This document shows, one piece after another, positions 1 to 5,891 of a stretch of 8,944 nucleotides of DNA (its first letter is position 1; each line of letters opens with the position of its first letter). Under the pieces are notes generated by a model. The model was not told the origin of the DNA. It saw nothing but the letters and a program-made list of their open reading frames with translations, and searched no databases. This DNA is from Myxococcales bacterium. GTDB taxonomy: Bacteria > Myxococcota_A > UBA9160 > JALSIO01. A program made the translations under genes and the position numbers. The DNA lies in NCBI GenBank assembly GCA_026989995.1, contig JALSIO010000774.1:1-8944 (forward strand), read 5' to 3'.

Positions 1-651
1 GTGGTGACCGGCGCAAACCGGGACGGCTTCCACCTGCGGGGGGTGGACGTCGAGCGGGACATCCGGGTCCAGGAGTGGCTGGACCTGCGCGAGGTCCGCG
101 CCGGAGAGGCCTGCCCCCAGTGCGACCGGCCGCTCGAGGTCCGCAAGACCATCGAGGTGGGCCACATCTTCAAGCTCGGGACGCGTTACAGCGAGAAGCT
201 CGGCGCCGTGGTCCAGGACGCCGAGGGCAGGAGCCGCCCGATCGTGATGGGCTCCTACGGGATCGGCATCGAGCGCTCGATGGCGGCCGTGGTGGAGGCC
301 CACCACGACGAGCGGGGGATCTCCTGGCCCGTTGCGGTTGCGCCCTTCGACGTCGTGATTACGGTGCTCGGCCCGAGGGATGAGACCATCCTGGCCGCCG
401 CCGAGGGGCTCTTCGACGAGCTCGGAGGCCTCGGCCCGGAGGTCATCCTGGACGACCGGGACGAGCGACCCGGTGTGAAGTTCAAGGATGCCGAGCTGGT
501 GGGGATCCCCTACCGGCTGACGGTGGGGCCGAAGGGCCTCGCCTCCCGCCAGGTCGAGCTCACGCGCAGGCGGGACGGCGAGACCCGGATGGTGCCCCTG
601 GACCGGGCCGCCGAGGTGGTGGCCGAGCTGGTCTTCGAGGAGCGGCGCTAG
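1..651 (+). CDS. proS: Prolyl-tRNA synthetase (ProRS), C-terminal part, 5' end outside window
   Basis: Class II aminoacyl-tRNA synthetase that charges tRNA-Pro with proline in the cytoplasm. Only the last 216 codons are present, of the roughly 570 usual for bacterial-type ProRS. The GTG at position 1 is just where the window cuts the gene, not a start. Visible parts, numbered from the window edge: IEVGHIFKLGTRYSE (51-65), typical of the catalytic domain just before motif 3; motif 3 as GSYGIGIERSM (84-94), with the ATP-binding arginine at 92; then DERGISWPVAVAPF (103-116) leading into the anticodon-binding domain, with LDDRDERPGVKFKDAELVGIP near 150-170. A CPxC pair at 38-41 is common in this ProRS subtype. 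The reading frame is intact and stops at TAG 649-651. The next gene starts 108 bp downstream, so cotranscription is uncertain. Identification is by close motif agreement with known bacterial ProRS and is very secure. Confidence 0.97.
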   Translation: MVTGANRDGFHLRGVDVERDIRVQEWLDLREVRAGEACPQCDRPLEVRKTIEVGHIFKLGTRYSEKLGAVVQDAEGRSRPIVMGSYGIGIERSMAAVVEAHHDERGISWPVAVAPFDVVITVLGPRDETILAAAEGLFDELGGLGPEVILDDRDERPGVKFKDAELVGIPYRLTVGPKGLASRQVELTRRRDGETRMVPLDRAAEVVAELVFEERR

Positions 652-678
652 GCCCGGGCCGGGCCCGCGGTGGGCGGG

Positions 679-699
679 CGGCGCCTCCGGGATGCGCCG
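679..699 (+). terminator. Possible hairpin downstream of proS, no T-tract
   Basis: A perfect 6-bp stem CGGCGC (679-684) pairs with GCGCCG (694-699) around a 9-nt loop, 28 bp after the proS stop. A GC palindrome, GGCCCGGGCC (651-660), lies directly at the stop. There is no run of T after either, so a classical intrinsic terminator is not shown. In such GC-rich DNA a 6-bp stem can arise by chance. Confidence 0.22.
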
Positions 700-723
700 G
701 CTCGCGCCCCGGGGAAACCGGGA

Positions 724-729
724 TAGAAT
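724..729 (+). promoter_or_regulatory. Possible -10 element (TAGAAT) before the PuuD-like gene
   Basis: TAGAAT at 724-729 differs from the sigma-70 -10 consensus TATAAT by one base and stands out in an otherwise GC-rich gap. It would place transcription start near 736, giving a leader of about 24 nt that contains the GGGGAGG Shine-Dalgarno at 747-753. No good -35 box is visible about 17 bp upstream (CTCGCG at 701-706). The call rests on the -10 match alone. Confidence 0.3.
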
Positions 730-759
730 GGGGGCCGCCGCGAACAGGGGAGGCGTTCG

Positions 760-1470
760 ATGGACATCATCACCACGGCGTACGGCTGGGAGTTTCTCTT
801 CCGCTGGATCCACTTCCTGGCCGGGATCACCTGGATCGGGATGCTCTACTACTTCAACTTCGTCCAGACTCCCTTCTTCGCGACCGAGCTCGGCGGGCAG
901 GCGCGGAGCCCGATGATCCGCGGGCTCGTCCCGAATGCGCTCTGGTGGTTCCGATGGGGTGCCATGTTCACCTTCCTCTCGGGGTGGACCCTGGTGCTCA
1001 TGTACCTCTTCCACGACGGCATGTCGCTGGGCGATGGCCTGATCACCCGGATCCTCACCGGCGGCATCATGGGCACGCTCATGTGGTACAACGTGTGGTT
1101 CGTGATCTGGCCCGCCCAGCAGGTCGTGATCCGGTCGGCGGAGCAGGTGGCCGCCGGCGGCGAGGCGATCCCCGAGGCGGCCGCCCTGGGTCAGCGGGCC
1201 GGCCTCGCCTCCCGCACCAACACCCTCTTCTCGATCCCCATGCTCTTCTTCATGGGCTCGGCGCGGCACTTCGACACCTTCAACAACGGCAGCAACGATT
1301 TCCTCTACTGGATCGTGGCCCTCCTGATCATCGGTGCGGTGGAGGCCAACGCACTCATGAAGCCCGGTCTGCCCACCCAGAAGCCGCTCTCGAGCGTCTC
1401 GGGGACCATCCACGCGGGCCTCGCGTTGACCCTGGTGCTCTACCTGGTGGGCCTCGGCCTGAACTCCTAG
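760..1470 (+). CDS. PuuD-like integral membrane protein (urate oxidase N-terminal domain family), without cytochrome c tail
   Basis: A 236-residue inner-membrane protein. About six hydrophobic segments are visible, near residues 11-33, 62-84, 97-118, 152-168, 180-198 and 214-233. RWIHFLAGITWIGMLYYFN (15-33), NVWFVIWPAQQ (111-121) and the SRTNTLFSIPMLF region (151-163) match the membrane domain of PuuD-type urate hydroxylases (Pfam 'urate oxidase N-terminal', formerly DUF989). Membrane histidines that could serve as ligands are H18, H85, H170 and H218. PuuD proteins usually carry a C-terminal cytochrome c domain. This one ends right after the last helix, and a separate cytochrome c gene lies convergent 13 bp downstream. 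The start is ATG 760 with GGGGAGG (747-753) 6 nt upstream. No other purine-degradation gene is in view, so urate as substrate is family knowledge, not shown here. A role as a general redox membrane subunit is equally possible. Confidence 0.85.
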   Translation: MDIITTAYGWEFLFRWIHFLAGITWIGMLYYFNFVQTPFFATELGGQARSPMIRGLVPNALWWFRWGAMFTFLSGWTLVLMYLFHDGMSLGDGLITRILTGGIMGTLMWYNVWFVIWPAQQVVIRSAEQVAAGGEAIPEAAALGQRAGLASRTNTLFSIPMLFFMGSARHFDTFNNGSNDFLYWIVALLIIGAVEANALMKPGLPTQKPLSSVSGTIHAGLALTLVLYLVGLGLNS

Positions 1471-1483
1471 GGCGTCGGCACGG

Positions 1484-1939
1484 TCAGCCGGAGCAGTCGG
1501 CGGCGCCGAGGTAGGCCGCGAGCGCGTCGATTTCCCCTTCGAGGTGGGGCAGGGGGATCATCGCCTTCGTGTCCCGCTTGGGCGCGTAGCCGGGCGGGTA
1601 GGTGCCGTGCAGGACCCGCGCCTCGAGGAGCTCCCGGGAGGAGCCGGCGATCGCCGGGCCGAGGTTCCCATCGCGGCAGGGGTCGTGGGCGTGGCAGGCG
1701 GTGCAGTTGGCGGCGTACACCGCGCGCCCGCGCTTCACGAGCGGGTCGGTCCCTGCGCCGTCCTGGCCGGAGGGGCCGCAGGCCACCACCCCCCATGCCG
1801 CAGCCGCGGCGAGGAGGCCGGCCAGGGAGCCGGTGGGCGCGCGCCCCTTCGTCCTCCTCGGTCCGCTTCGCAGCGGCCCACCGGCCTGCGCCCGCCGCCC
1901 ACGGCGGGAATCCGAACGCGCAAAGCTTCCTCGCTTCAT
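1484..1939 (-). CDS. Lipoprotein-type monohaem cytochrome c
   Basis: A 151-residue exported electron carrier. The single haem site is CTACH (residues 79-83). A likely axial methionine is M127 in KAMIPLPHL, followed by the usual final helix of class I cytochromes c (GEIDALAAYLG, 135-145). The N-terminus has an unusually long arginine-rich stretch (about 35 residues), then an alanine/leucine-rich hydrophobic core (39-52) ending in a lipobox VVAC with C54. Anchoring to the outer face of a membrane in the periplasm is therefore likely. The start ATG at 1939 is fixed by a strong GGAGG six bases upstream; the open frame continues further upstream but without family-like sequence. The gene is convergent to the PuuD-like gene with only 13 bp between stops, and divergent from the phosphatidyltransferase gene (43 bp). 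The neighbourhood suggests that it accepts or donates electrons for the PuuD-like membrane protein, which is inference. Confidence 0.88.
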   Translation of the reverse strand: MKRGSFARSDSRRGRRAQAGGPLRSGPRRTKGRAPTGSLAGLLAAAAAWGVVACGPSGQDGAGTDPLVKRGRAVYAANCTACHAHDPCRDGNLGPAIAGSSRELLEARVLHGTYPPGYAPKRDTKAMIPLPHLEGEIDALAAYLGAADCSG

Positions 1940-1945
1940 GCCCTG

Positions 1946-1950
1946 CCTCC
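1946..1950 (-). promoter_or_regulatory. Shine-Dalgarno GGAGG fixing the cytochrome c start
   Basis: On the minus strand GGAGG lies 6 nt before ATG 1939. It supports this start over the longer upstream open frame, which overlaps the divergent phosphatidyltransferase gene. Confidence 0.7.
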
Positions 1951-1968
1951 GGCTTCCGAGCCCTGCGA

Positions 1969-1974
1969 TAGCAT
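1969..1974 (+). promoter_or_regulatory. Weak -10-like element TAGCAT in the 43-bp divergent gap
   Basis: TAGCAT matches TATAAT at four of six positions. It sits so close to ATG 1983 that transcription would begin at or just before the start codon, which would fit the missing Shine-Dalgarno sequence and a leaderless message. No clear -35 is visible. The gap of only 43 bp means that any promoters for the two divergent genes must overlap each other or the opposite coding sequence. Confidence 0.2.
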
Positions 1975-1982
1975 GTTCTTCG

Positions 1983-2516
1983 ATGCCCGTCGGCCCGGCC
2001 AACGCGCTGAGCGGACTCCGGCTCCTTTCGGCCCCGGTCTTCGCCTTCGCCCTGGCCGAGGACCGGACGGCGCTCGCCTTCGTCCTCTTCTGGTTCGCGG
2101 TCGGAAGCGACGTCCTGGACGGGAGGATCGCGCGGGCTCGGGGCGAGGCCTCGGCCCCCGGCGGCTTCCTCGACCACCTCGCGGACGCCACCTTCGTCAC
2201 GCTCGGCCTCCTCGCAGCGGCCAGCCGGGGAGCGGTTCCCCAGCTGCTTCCGGCGCTCGTCGCGCTGGCCTTCGGGCAGTACGCAGCCGACTCGCGGGCC
2301 CTCCGCGGCGAGCTTCTCCGGGCCAGCGCCCTCGGGCGCCTGAATGGAATCGCCTACTTCGTGCCGCTCGGAACCCTCGTCGGCCGGGACTGGCTGGGGC
2401 TCGGCTTCCCCACCGACGGATGGATCCGGCTCATGGGATGGCTCCTCGTCGTCTCCACCCTCCTCTCCATGTTCGACCGCATGCACGCCCTGCTGCGCGC
2501 GCGCGCTGGCGGCTAG
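1983..2516 (+). CDS. CDP-alcohol phosphatidyltransferase family membrane protein
   Basis: A 177-residue integral membrane enzyme that should transfer a phosphatidyl group from a CDP-linked lipid to an alcohol acceptor in phospholipid synthesis. The full family signature is present: D43-x2-D46-G47-x2-A50-R51-x8-G60-x3-D64-x3-D68, with the four metal-binding aspartates intact. The preceding NALSGLRLLSAP (7-18) is the usual N-terminal motif. Several hydrophobic helices follow (about 75-95, 115-130, 143-160). The acceptor (glycerol phosphate, inositol, serine or other) cannot be told from the motif. I chose ATG 1983 because the N-terminal motif begins a few residues later. ATG 1938 is in frame but overlaps the start of the divergent cytochrome gene. 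Neither has a Shine-Dalgarno sequence, and a leaderless message is possible. The DUF2236 gene follows after 10 bp, so the two are probably cotranscribed. Confidence 0.88.
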   Translation: MPVGPANALSGLRLLSAPVFAFALAEDRTALAFVLFWFAVGSDVLDGRIARARGEASAPGGFLDHLADATFVTLGLLAAASRGAVPQLLPALVALAFGQYAADSRALRGELLRASALGRLNGIAYFVPLGTLVGRDWLGLGFPTDGWIRLMGWLLVVSTLLSMFDRMHALLRARAGG

Positions 2517-2526
2517 GGTCTCGTCG

Positions 2527-3558
2527 ATGGTGCGCCCGGGTATGCGGCCGCGATGGGCCCGGGCCCTGCGGGGCGGGCTGCTCGACCGCCAGCTGGCCGA
2601 GGAGCTCCCGCGTCGGCAGGGTCCCGGTCTCTTCGAGCCCGGGGAGACGGCCTGGCGCGTGTACCGGGAGAGCGCCCTCGTGCTGGGCGGGCCGCGTGCG
2701 CTGGTCCTCCAGCTCCTTCACCCGTTCGTGGCAGCGGGCGTGGCCGAGCACAGCCGCTTCCCCGACGACGCCCCGCGCCGGCTCCGTCGCACCCTCGACT
2801 GCATGCTCGGGATGGTCTTCGGGGACCTCGAATGGGCCTCGCGCTGCGCGGGGTCCATCGCGCGGGCGCACCGGCCGGTGCGGGGGACCCTGCCCGAGGC
2901 CACGCCGCGGTTTCCGGCCGGGACGCCCTACGACGCCCGGGACCCGGGCGCCGCGCGCTACGTCCATCTCACGCTGATCGACTCTGCCATCGAGACCTGG
3001 CGTGCCCTGGTGGGTCCGCTCGCGGAGGAGGTGGCGGACGATCTCGTGGCGAGCTCGCACAGGATGGCTCCGCTGCTGGGCCTCGAGCGGGAGACCCTGC
3101 CGCAGACGGCGTCGGAGGTGCGTGCGGAGATCGCGGGACTTTTCGCCTCGGGCGTGCTTTACCCGACGCGAGCGGGCCGGTCGCTGATCCGGGCCGTCCT
3201 GCGGCCCCCCGTGGCGCCCGCGCTCCGTCCACTCGCACGGCTGGCCGAGCCCCTGACCGCGGGGCTCCTTCCGGAGGCCGCGCGCGCGGCCGCGGGCCTC
3301 CGCTTCGGATCGGGCGAACGGGCCGCGTTCGCCGCGAGCGCGGCCGCACTGCGCTCGCTGCGCGCGATCGCTCCCCCATCCCTGCGCGTGGTGCCCCATG
3401 CCCGGGTGGTGGAGCGGGAGATCGCCCGGGTGGGCGCCAGTGCGGCCGTCAGGGCGGAGCGATCGGATGGAGCTCCCCGCCCACCACCGTCCCCCACACG
3501 GGGATGTCGCCCATCTCCTCTGCGGGAACCTCGAAGGGGTCGCGCTCCAGCACCGTGA
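2527..3558 (+). CDS. DUF2236 / MpaB-family (rubber-oxygenase-like) protein
   Basis: A 343-residue protein of the DUF2236 family, which includes fungal MpaB and bacterial latex-clearing (Lcp) proteins, some of which use a b-type haem for oxidative cleavage. Family landmarks in order: GGPRALVLQLLHPFVAAGVA (54-73) with H65; H75 in AEHSRF; RRTLDCMLGMVFGD (87-100); H115 in AHRPVRG; Y135-DARDPGAARYVH with H147; and TLIDSAIETW (149-158). Histidines H65, H75, H115 and H147 are the plausible haem or metal ligands. No signal peptide is seen. The start at ATG 2527, 10 bp after the phosphatidyltransferase stop, has only a weak AGGG upstream; ATG 2542 is an alternative. The last 36 codons lie antisense to the end of the amidohydrolase gene and are low-complexity (Pro/Arg/Ser), so the functional protein probably ends near residue 305. 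The substrate is unknown. Confidence 0.85.
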   Translation: MVRPGMRPRWARALRGGLLDRQLAEELPRRQGPGLFEPGETAWRVYRESALVLGGPRALVLQLLHPFVAAGVAEHSRFPDDAPRRLRRTLDCMLGMVFGDLEWASRCAGSIARAHRPVRGTLPEATPRFPAGTPYDARDPGAARYVHLTLIDSAIETWRALVGPLAEEVADDLVASSHRMAPLLGLERETLPQTASEVRAEIAGLFASGVLYPTRAGRSLIRAVLRPPVAPALRPLARLAEPLTAGLLPEAARAAAGLRFGSGERAAFAASAAALRSLRAIAPPSLRVVPHARVVEREIARVGASAAVRAERSDGAPRPPPSPTRGCRPSPLREPRRGRAPAP

Positions 3559-5221
3559 GATCCGCGCGCTTCCCCGGGCGGAGGGAGCCGATCTCCTCCT
3601 CGAGGCCCAGGCTGCGGGCAGCCTCGAGGGTGATCGCCCGGAGCGCGAGCTCGCGGGAGATCCGGTGCTCGGGCCCCCACACCCGTCCGTCGAGGGCGCG
3701 GCGGGTCACGGCGACCTCGGCGAGGCGCAGCGGCTCGGCCGGCGCCATCGGGTGGTCCGAGTGGAGCGAGAAGGGAACGCCCGCCCGCGCCAGCTCGCCC
3801 AGCGGAGAGATGCGCCGCGCCCGGTCCGGACCGAGGCCCTCCTCGGCGTAGACGGGAGCGAGCTCGTAGACGTAGTAGGGGTTGTTCGAGATGGAGAGCC
3901 CGAGGCGCGCTGCGCGGAGCGCCTGGTCGGCCCGGGCGAAGCCGTAGTGCTCGAGGACCACGCGGCGATGGGGGTCGGGAGCCCGGCCCTGGAGCGACTC
4001 GATTTCGTCCATCACGAGGTCCACGCCGGCGTCACCGTTCACGTGGACGTGCAGGTCCCAGCCGCGACGCCAGAAGGTCTCGAGAAGTTCTCCCTGCCGC
4101 TCGGGCTCCAGCATCCAGGCGCCGGCGTGTCCGTCCAGGTAGGGCTCGGTCATCTGCATGAGCTGGCTGAAGATCGCGCCGTCGGCGAACGACTTGGCGT
4201 GGCGCAGGAAGCGGACGTCGCCGAAACCGAGCCGCAGAAGCCGGGTCGCGGCCTGCTCGGCTTGCTCCGGGCTGCCCTCGCGCCGCAGGAGGGTCATGGC
4301 GTTCGGCACCAGGAAGAGCCGCCACGGGGGCCGGGTGCGCAGGCGGTCGAGGTGCAGCACCGCGAGCTCGCCGAGCGCGGTGGCCAGCGGAAAGCCCTGG
4401 TCGCCGACCGTCGTGATCCCTCCCCGGTGCACCACCCGGGCAAGCGCCGTGAGGCCGCGAAGCAGACGTCCGGGGCCCATGAGCCTGCGCACCACCGGGG
4501 AAGCGAGCTCCAGCAGGCCGGATTCCCACAGGTGGCCGCGCTCCCAGTCCGCGTGGGGATGGGCGGCGAGCTCCTCGCGGCGGAGGCCCGCCTCGTGGAG
4601 GGCGGCGGTGTTCAGATGGATCTCGTGGGCCGAGCGGTGCCAGACCAGGACGGGTCGATCGGGGGAGAGGGCGTCGAGGTCCGCGCGGGAGAGCGGCCCG
4701 TGATAGGGCCGGTGGTAGCCCCAGACCAGCAGCCAGCCGCTGCCGCTTCGGGCGAGCTGCCGGAGCCGCGACAGGAAGGCCTCGCGCCCGCGGACCGGCG
4801 TCGTCCTTCCGGCCGGCGTCTGCCACGACACCGCGGAGACGATCTCGGAGGCGAGGATCGCAGCGCCGAGGAGCGGGTGGAGGTGCGGGTCCACGAAGCC
4901 GGGGAGGATCACGTGGTTGCGGAAGCGATCGTCCACCCGGTAGGCGCGGTCGCGGAGCGCGCCTTTCACCTCGTCCAGGGTCCCGACCGCGAGAATGCGG
5001 TCCCCTTCGAGCGCGATGGCCTCCGCGGGGGCATCACCCGGCTCGAGCGTGTGGATGCGGGCTGCGGGATAGACCCGGATCTCCGCGCCCGGGCCGCAGC
5101 CCGCGCAGACCAGGAGCAGCGCGAGAAGCCGGAGCGGGCTCCGGCGATGGGGCGAGGGGTGGCCGGGCAAGGTGAGGCGAGTATGGCGGATGGCCCGCCT
5201 GCGGGCCGCCAGGCCGCCCAT
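3449..5221 (-). CDS. Amidohydrolase family 3 (YtcJ-like) metal-dependent hydrolase, probable lipoprotein
   Basis: A 590-residue member of the amidohydrolase superfamily, subgroup YtcJ/N-substituted formamide deformylase, which hydrolyses C-N bonds using bound metal. The metal site looks complete: DPHLH (H113, H115), K343 in HAKSFADG, H393 in HVHVNGD (H391-D397), H425 in LEHYGFAR, and D489 in LHSDHPM. The C-terminal beta domain ends with GSLRPGKRADLTVLERDP (545-562). The N-terminus has a basic stretch, a leucine-rich core (30-39) and CAGCG (39-43), where C42 could be the lipid-modified cysteine. The residue at -3 is Cys rather than Leu, so the lipobox is imperfect and a plain signal peptide is possible. 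The start ATG 5221 has only a weak GGGGAT upstream; TTG 5170 (residue 18) is an alternative. The 3' end overlaps the DUF2236 gene by 110 bp. The cupin gene is divergent. The substrate is not predictable. Confidence 0.9.
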   Translation of the reverse strand: MGGLAARRRAIRHTRLTLPGHPSPHRRSPLRLLALLLVCAGCGPGAEIRVYPAARIHTLEPGDAPAEAIALEGDRILAVGTLDEVKGALRDRAYRVDDRFRNHVILPGFVDPHLHPLLGAAILASEIVSAVSWQTPAGRTTPVRGREAFLSRLRQLARSGSGWLLVWGYHRPYHGPLSRADLDALSPDRPVLVWHRSAHEIHLNTAALHEAGLRREELAAHPHADWERGHLWESGLLELASPVVRRLMGPGRLLRGLTALARVVHRGGITTVGDQGFPLATALGELAVLHLDRLRTRPPWRLFLVPNAMTLLRREGSPEQAEQAATRLLRLGFGDVRFLRHAKSFADGAIFSQLMQMTEPYLDGHAGAWMLEPERQGELLETFWRRGWDLHVHVNGDAGVDLVMDEIESLQGRAPDPHRRVVLEHYGFARADQALRAARLGLSISNNPYYVYELAPVYAEEGLGPDRARRISPLGELARAGVPFSLHSDHPMAPAEPLRLAEVAVTRRALDGRVWGPEHRISRELALRAITLEAARSLGLEEEIGSLRPGKRADLTVLERDPFEVPAEEMGDIPVWGTVVGGELHPIAPP

Positions 5222-5362
5222 CGGGATCCCCGTGGCCGCGTCGGCCCCGGCGGGGGATGGCCGACTCCTCGATCCGGCCGTGGTTCCCGTCGGCGTCCCG
5301 GCCCGGGTTATCCTCGCCGGCCCGCGGCACCGGAGGCGCCGGTCCGCGCGGAGGGAGCGGCG
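5222..5362. promoter_or_regulatory. Divergent intergenic region between amidohydrolase and cupin genes
   Basis: This 141-bp gap must carry the promoters for both divergent genes. On the plus strand TATCCT (5309-5314) resembles a -10 element (4 of 6, fitting TAnnnT), with a poor -35 candidate TTCCCG at 5284-5289 and a long spacer. On the minus strand no convincing box is seen. GGAGGGAG at 5350-5357 is the cupin ribosome-binding site. Confidence 0.35.
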
Positions 5363-5653
5363 ATGCCCAGGCTCGATCCCCAACGGCTCCGGGAGGTGCG
5401 GGAGGACTGGGCCGCCCGTGGCTTCAGCTGCGACGTGTGGGTCGACCCTCCCGGCCGCCGCTGGGAGGATTTCGTCCACGGCGTGGACGAGCTCGTGATG
5501 CTCCTCGAGGGGGAGATGGAGTTCGAGATCGAAGGCGAACGCCGACGCCCGGCCGTGGGCGAGGAGCTCTGCATTCCCGCCGGGGCCCGACACTCCGCGC
5601 GGAACGTCGGCACCACGACCGCCCGCTGGCTCTACGGCTACCGGACCGGCTGA
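5363..5653 (+). CDS. Small single-domain cupin protein
   Basis: A 96-residue stand-alone cupin beta-barrel. Cupin motif 2 is exact: G66-x5-P72-x-G74-x2-H77-x3-N81. Motif 1 reads F37-x-H39-x3-E43-x6-G50, so the first of the two usual histidines is Phe while H39, E43 and the glycine are kept. A metal could still bind through H39, E43 and H77. Length and the pattern DELVMLLEGEMEFEIEGE fit the small cupin_2 proteins that bind sugars or small ligands or act as simple enzymes. No function can be assigned from sequence. The start ATG 5363 is supported by GGAGGGAG (5350-5357), 5 nt upstream. A perfect 7-bp hairpin follows the stop by 5 bp. It is divergent from the amidohydrolase and may share its regulation. 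Confidence 0.88.
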   Translation: MPRLDPQRLREVREDWAARGFSCDVWVDPPGRRWEDFVHGVDELVMLLEGEMEFEIEGERRRPAVGEELCIPAGARHSARNVGTTTARWLYGYRTG

Positions 5654-5658
5654 GCGGA

Positions 5659-5678
5659 CGCCGGGTGGGAGCCCGGCG
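5659..5678 (+). terminator. Terminator-like hairpin after the cupin gene
   Basis: CGCCGGG (5659-5665) and CCCGGCG (5672-5678) form a perfect 7-bp stem with a 6-nt loop, 5 bp after the cupin stop codon. The position is right for a terminator. No T-tract follows (ACCCCTCGCG), so termination efficiency is doubtful, although T-poor terminators are common in GC-rich genomes. Confidence 0.4.
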
Positions 5679-5853
5679 ACCCCTCGCGGTCGACACCGGG
5701 CGTGGGAACGGCGGTCGCCGAGGCCGAGATGATCTGCCCGCGCGCGGGGTCGGCCCGGTCTGCGTGCTGCCCGCCGATGTGCCAGCTGGAGACGGGCAGC
5801 AGCGCGCCGCACCGCGGATTCTGAATCGGTCTTGCACGGGCCGGTCCTCGCGC

Positions 5854-5867
5854 CACACTCGAGCGTG
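5854..5867. repeat. Near-perfect 14-bp inverted repeat upstream of the macrodomain gene
   Basis: CACACTC/GAGCGTG pairs at six of seven positions with no spacer, centred on CTCGAG. It lies 24 bp before the macrodomain start and just downstream of TTGCAC (5832-5837), a possible -35 box. The position would suit an operator, but a chance palindrome cannot be excluded. Confidence 0.25.
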
Positions 5868-5874
5868 ATCGTGT

Positions 5875-5882
5875 GGGGGAGG
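5875..5882 (+). promoter_or_regulatory. Shine-Dalgarno GGGGGAGG fixing the macrodomain start
   Basis: This strong purine run ends 9 nt before ATG 5892. It selects that codon over the out-of-frame ATG at 5887 and over the upstream TTG at 5832. Confidence 0.6.
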
Positions 5883-5891
5883 TCGTATGCC

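Noticed and set aside
1467..2486. 339-codon minus-strand open frame
   Set aside because: It covers both the cytochrome gene and the antisense of the phosphatidyltransferase in a different frame, has a charged low-complexity composition and shows no domain.
1544..2977. Long plus-strand open frames overlapping the cytochrome, phosphatidyltransferase and DUF2236 genes
   Set aside because: Arg/Gly/Pro-rich translations with no family match. They are shadows created by high GC, and the true genes in other frames have full motifs.
3398..5362. Long plus-strand open frame running into the cupin gene
   Set aside because: It is antisense to the amidohydrolase, whose metal motifs are complete. Only the last 96 codons, after a good ribosome-binding site, are real.
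5638..5856. 72-codon minus-strand frame (GTG start) in the cupin-macrodomain gap
   Set aside because: Its composition is less Arg-skewed than most shadows, with segments such as [15 protein letters not shown], but there is no ribosome-binding site or family match and it overlaps the cupin 3' end. I could not support it.
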